Below are positions 59,665 through 64,000 of a DNA stretch of 64,000 nucleotides, piece after piece. This stretch comes from Verpa conica (lineage: Eukaryota; Ascomycota; Pezizomycetes; Pezizales; Morchellaceae), in the NCBI GenBank assembly GCA_033030425.1, contig JAUFSD010000008.1:186001-250000 (forward strand), in the 5' to 3' direction. The position numbers and the translations under genes were made by a program. The notes below the pieces were generated by a model, which was given only the letters and a program-made list of their open reading frames with translations, ran no database searches and had not been told where the DNA came from. Within the stretch, counting starts at the first letter, position 1, and each line of letters starts with the position of its first letter.

Positions 59665-60584
59665 CTAGTCCTTTTCAAGCATAAGAATGTATTCCCTATA
59701 ACAGGAACCGTTAGTACCAAACATTCGACACAAAGGGAACAATAGGGCTCAACAAACCTCGTGCTTAGTCCAAACTTGACCAGATCGCCTTCCTTTAGCT
59801 CCACATACCTCTTCTCAGGCATCCTATCCCTCCCCACCCATGTTCCATTCGCGCTCTCCAGGTCCAGGATATACGGCTTCACACTGCTCTCCTTATCCCC
59901 AAACTCTCCCACCTTCGTCACATGTCTGAACTGTAGCACCGCATGCTGCTTGCTGCAGCTCGGATGATCCACCGGTAGATCTGCAACTGCCCTATCCCTC
60001 CCCACCAACCAGCAACTGTTCATGTTTAGGTCTATATTGTCGACAATTTCCTTATCCTTAAACACAAACAAGCGCCACTTCTGTGACACTGGGGGTTTTC
60101 GGGCTTCAGAAGGCTCGCTATATTTCAAGACCACACCATTGACGGTATTCGTTTCAGCAGCAAGTAACCCCGTATTGCCGAAATTCGCCTTCTCCTTCTC
60201 GACCGGAGGAGCCTCTGAATTGTCCGCGTTTGCACCAGTACCAGGTCCTACACTATTTGCCCCAGTCCCTGGATTAAATTGACGACGTGCTACTCTCCCG
60301 TCGCCACCCCGAGAGTCCTCCTTATCACCCCTCTCCCGTCCATAGCTTTTTTCTCTCGAGCCCCTGCCAGATTCCTCTCTTGACCCTCGCCCTGACCCCC
60401 GATCCCCTCTCCCACTGCCTCTATCTCTGCCAGTGTCATTACCCCTCTTTCGCCTGCTGTCATCCTCGTCGCGTCTGCTCCGGTGCTTTCTTTCCGGCTC
60501 GTCATCGTAGCGTCTCGACCTATGGCGTCGGTCTCTATCATCATCGCGGGGCGGTTGAGGTGAACGGGAGCGGGAGCGAGGCAT
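59665..60584 (-). CDS. FHA-domain RS-rich protein of the Pml1/SNIP1 (RES splicing complex) type
   Basis: Exons 60584-59758 and 59695-59665; intron 62 nt with branch CTAAC (285 aa). The first 100 residues are Arg/Ser/Asp-rich (MPRSRSRSPQPPRDDDRDRR). From KYSEPSEARKP and QKWRLFVFKDKE the FHA domain begins: CWLVGRDRAVADLPVDHPSC, KQHAVLQFR, YILDLESANGTWV and KEGDLVKFG. The GR...SK.H...LD..S.NGT.V pattern binds phosphothreonine. The short second exon supplies the conserved end EYILMLEKD after FGLSTR, which confirms the splice. In yeast the homologue Pml1 is part of the RES complex, which retains unspliced pre-mRNA in the nucleus; the same role is inferred here. Confidence 0.9.
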
Positions 60585-61075
60585 TTCGGTTTTGTAGTTC
60601 GTAAAAATGGGTATTCGTAATTATGTTGGCTGGGACCTACTAACAGCTATGGCGCCTCAGCTCAAAAGTGACAGCGCGCTCCGTGACGGCCGGGTAATTG
60701 TACTGTGGCGATAGGGTGGCGGTGGTGGAAAATAAGCTTTTAAGCCGCACTACTAGCAGGGGACAATAGTATTGATTATGCAGCCCTTTCACTACATAAA
60801 AAGACCGCCCTCTTCTAAACCTCTCGCTGAACAAACAACACACATCTGAGTGACCGGTTCATCCACTTGATGCCTTCCTTATTGACCACGGAACAATCAT
60901 ATTCAGCAAACAGTATAGGGACTTGCAGCAAAGCGGTTAGAATTACGTACAGGGGATTACAGACCCGGAACGAGGTCTCTCGTACTAACTTCCCCAGCCT
61001 CTATAAAAACCACAAACACGAACTCTTCAGAGTATTCCGGAACGTTCTATAATAGGCTGGCCTTTCCGCATCTCC
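60585..61075. other. 5' flank of the FHA gene and upstream spacer
   Basis: No gene seen; composition changes to AT-rich beyond about 60860. Confidence 0.45.
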
Positions 61076-62307
61076 ATGTTATTCTTCCGCTTGCCGTCAA
61101 GGATGGTAATCCTGAGCCGTGGGTATTTAAACCACCACCTGGAAAAGGATTTGGAATCTACAATATGCACTAGCAACAAAGTTGTGCAGCAGATATTAAA
61201 TACTCCGTGGAGAAACCCCTATGTGGGACAAAAACTTGTTTGGGTATTTAAGGCTGGGCCTAACAATGCAGCTATCTAAAGCCTTTATGGCTACAGAAAA
61301 GGAGTAGGTAGGTGATTATCTCTATTCACTCTCAATATAATGGCTACAAACTGATACTACATGTAATTTTTTTAGCTACTAGGGGCTTAGGACCAAGGTT
61401 ACCTAGCCAGTATATTCTGTTAAAACCTGGAGATACCCAGACCTGTTATTCACCAGATGAATAAGCCTCTCGCCTCAAATTCCCATCGGCCTATGAAAGA
61501 TTTAGTGACTACTTAACAGCAGATTTAGATTCAAGAGATAAATGGCTTTTCGTATTAAGATGCGGGCTTGGCCTTCATCAAGGAACACCAAAAGCATGGT
61601 TGAACCACCTGGAGAAGTTCCATACTGGATGAACATTCGTCTTCAAATTCTATATTTTGACCCATTGCCCCAAATTCAGATAACAGGTTCATAGAAGATG
61701 GTTATATCAATGGAATGAACATTATGAAATCTTTAGCAACACTATTAAGGTAGGCTTTCCACAAAGACAGCCTATTTGTGCAAAGCGGAGACGTTCTGGT
61801 CATGGAAAACAGGAAACAACACGAGAAACAGAACCTTAACAGCATCCCTAATGAGTTAGTGGATCGTCATTCATTAATGGAAACTTCAATTACCCAAGGG
61901 GTTAGCTATGAAGTGCTAATCCAAAACCTACCACGATATCATAGCGCATTAGATGGGGTTCTCTACACTATGAAGACGGCGCAGTATTAATCTAATTATG
62001 TCCCTATCGGTTCAGGGAGAGGTTGGACATTAGCGAAATCAAGACCCGAGGAGGATATTTACACACCTACCGTGCTCCGTTTTGTATGGGAACCACGAAA
62101 GCAATAAGGTTAGCTGCTTGTAAAACTACTAGAAATGAGTACTCGGGAGATTTACTGATAATATATAGGAACAAAAGCCGTGGAATAATCCTGTATATGA
62201 TATTTCACAATATGCACCAGATAGCACAGAGGGGTTTTGACCAGATATTTAAAGATGAAAGCAATAGATCAGCTTTTATGAGAGACTTAGGAATTGATAT
62301 GCGGTAG
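61076..62307 (+). pseudogene. Decayed gene of unknown family with several in-frame stops
   Basis: A run of coding-like segments in one direction: MLFFRLPSRMVILSRGYLNH... (61076-61279), then GPRLPSQYILLKPGDTQTCY up to TAA at 61462. The same frame goes on: RLKFPSAYERFSDYLTADLD, KWLFVLRCGLGLHQGTPKAW, TGA at 61630, TFVFKFYILTHCPKFR, TAA at 61681, and WLYQWNEHYEIFSNTIK before a GTAGGC. Later segments are SIPNELVDRHSLMETSITQG and RGGYLHTYRAPFCMGTTKAI, ending at 62307. The stops are of the types made by C-to-T change in CAA and CGA and are not flanked by splice sites. I do not recognise the family. Confidence 0.5.
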
Positions 62308-63330
62308 AATGATCTTTTAACGAACCCCCCCCCCTCTCTCCCTTACGATGTGAGAAGACGATTAGAAAAAATTCGGCATTAAAAAAAGGTTAAAAATGCA
62401 AGAAGTACAAATGAAGTGATACATTCATAGAGGTGCATGAAGCAAGTTCCGGTGCGAGGCATCCCTGCTAGAAACCGATTGCATTGGTAGCTCACCATTG
62501 TTGCACGTCTCTCTATCCTACAACTATCAGTTCGTTTTCCGTTCCCAGATCTCATATAACAGAAAATACTGACCTTCTGAATTTTGTGGCTCTCATTAGA
62601 ACTGTGGCGGTCAATGACCTGTAGTACATCCGGTGGAAAACAGATAAATTCTCATAGAACAAAAATTAATACTGATGCATACAAGTGAATGTATCAACAA
62701 AGAAGGGTTGATTCTCTCCCTAAGTACGAAATACTTCATTATTCTTGACAAGTTACTAGTTGAACGCCTATTGCCCAAGAAAGATCGGTGAACAGGCCGC
62801 TGTTATGGAGGCAGCTACCCTCTTCAGGGCGTATTTGGGTATTATTGGTACGAGGTTATTTTCAAATTACAGAAAATTATAGATATTTAGGGGAAGCAAA
62901 ATAGTTTCTTGGAGAGTCATAGAGATCTCATGGGCATTTGTAGAGCTCTGGGATTCAAAGAAGTTTTTAATTACTTCAGCGCTGGATAGCTTGGTGTGGA
63001 CCACGCATGAATCTATCAATTAGAACTACCTGGTGACCGCGCAAAATCTCCTTTCCTGTCATTGACATGCCCTTCATGTCATTAGATCTAACTCGGTATT
63101 CAGAATTGATGGGTGTTCGCATTGCGTTCCAGACTCAGGCTATTCACGGCATGAACGCAGTGACATTTTCTTTCGGTTTATTATTGCTAAGTATAATTCA
63201 CTTGTAAGACATCTTGCTTGATTTCCTCAGAGCGGCACTCTGAGGCGGTTTTACATGGCGTGCGTGTTCCCGAAGGCGTTTTACAATGGGGTGGCTGTCA
63301 TAGTGAAAAAAGACAAAGAAAATCACTAAC
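62308..63330. other. Intergenic, no gene seen
   Basis: Begins with a C run and pyrimidines at 62325, then AT-rich. No intact frame. Confidence 0.45.
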
Positions 63331-63735
63331 CAGCACTGTGCCCTAGACAACCACATCCCCCGCCACTTAGAATTGGCCGCCTCTGCTCCTGTACAAAAGA
63401 AAATGGAAGAGCATGTGAAGGCTAGCATAACACCAAAACATCTATCATATCTCAACTATTCATTATATGAGAAATCCAAGCCGACGATGGAAATGATCTC
63501 GAAACTGTGGCTACCGCATCCTAACCCTCCCTCTAAGAGATTTTTCAATTAAGTAGAGGCTCCAACTCCCGAGGTTCCGGTTATTTTTACAGACTTCCTT
63601 GGTGAAGTCCATCGTCAGGTTCTCGACAATCTAGTCTATATTCCGCTCAGTTTTACAGCCCTATCAAGACGCTTATAATGACATGAAGAGCTAGAAACTC
63701 AGGTTCGAGGGTTATTCTTGGAGACATGGTTATAA
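63331..63735 (+). pseudogene. Decayed gene with F-box-like segment
   Basis: One plus-strand frame reads HCALDNHIPRHLELAASAPV, then VQKKMEEHVKASITPKHLSY and WLPHPNPPSKRFFN, TAA at 63550, then VEAPTPEVPVIFTDFLGEVH and RQVLDNLVYIPLSFTALSRR before TAA and TGA at 63676-63681. The segment FTDFLGEVHRQVLDNL...IPLSFTALSR resembles an F-box (LP-x-E-I-x-x-x-I-x-x-x-L...LxxLSR). Stops are again TAA/TGA types. It probably continues past the window edge. Confidence 0.45.
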
Positions 63736-64000
63736 AAGTGAGTTTATCTCATTAAGGGAATACAAATTAGCTATGAGTATGCGCTGATAGAGTACGATCT
63801 TTTTGAGGTGGCAGGGAGTACTATGAGGAATACAGAAATGTAATTGACGGGTTGAAAGTGTGCCTGCACTTACTTGACTAACTCCTACGCCTCCAATATA
63901 TGCAGTAAACGCGATGGCTCAGTGTCTATGAGCGTCAGACCATGGAGTATTTCTGCGAAACCCTGGCCGGCAAAACATAACTATGTGTGGCTACAAACTG

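Noticed and set aside
1..64000. CRISPR arrays, prophage, bacterial operons, LTR retrotransposons, rRNA genes
   Set aside because: No regularly spaced repeats of the CRISPR kind, no integrase or reverse-transcriptase motifs and no rRNA-like conserved stretches were seen; the DNA is fungal nuclear.

Overview
The window is from a filamentous ascomycete fungus (Pezizomycotina). The reasons are many short introns (about 49-99 nt) with GTRNGT-like donors and CTAAC/CTGAC branch points close to YAG acceptors, and typical Pezizomycotina families: a DUF6594 protein, CorA-like and F-box genes, an Mto1/ApsB microtubule organiser, and an alternative NADH dehydrogenase. I cannot name the genus. Intact genes sit in compact islands. 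Between them lie AT-rich stretches of 1-6 kb with no intact gene, broken coding relics whose stops are TAA, TAG or TGA, and a dispersed SINE-like repeat. This fits a genome in which repeats decay by C-to-T mutation (RIP-like).

Layout, left to right. A small two-helix membrane protein runs off the left edge (-). The URA3/pyrG gene for orotidine-5'-phosphate decarboxylase (+, one intron) follows, then a full-length six-exon type II NADH:ubiquinone oxidoreductase (-). A 6.4-kb gene desert with a coding relic leads to an F-box gene (-), a DUF6594 membrane-anchored gene (+), and an eight-exon F-box/zinc-ribbon/acidic-tail gene (+). After another AT-rich stretch come a protein kinase fused to about eleven TPR repeats and a C-terminal helix (-), a CorA-like membrane protein (+) and a 991-residue coiled-coil protein (-).

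The right half has a 1031-residue PB1...UBA protein with a His/Pro-rich core (+), a C2H2 zinc-finger gene (+), and two tandem small secreted cysteine-rich genes, the second frameshifted in a C run. Then come a MARVEL-like four-helix protein (+), a giant Mto1/ApsB-type gene with a CM1 motif and a Mto2-binding region (-), and an RS-rich FHA protein of the Pml1/SNIP1 type (-). Two decayed genes end the window, one with F-box resemblance.

The genes do not form one pathway. Housekeeping functions (pyrimidine synthesis, respiration, splicing, microtubule nucleation) are mixed with fast-evolving accessory families. The most distinctive items are the kinase-TPR gene with its near-identical 126-bp repeats, the PB1-UBA protein, the F-box/zinc/acidic protein, and the duplicated secreted pair with matching upstream blocks. 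All exon structures were joined by hand from splice signals and reading-frame phase; none is confirmed by transcripts.
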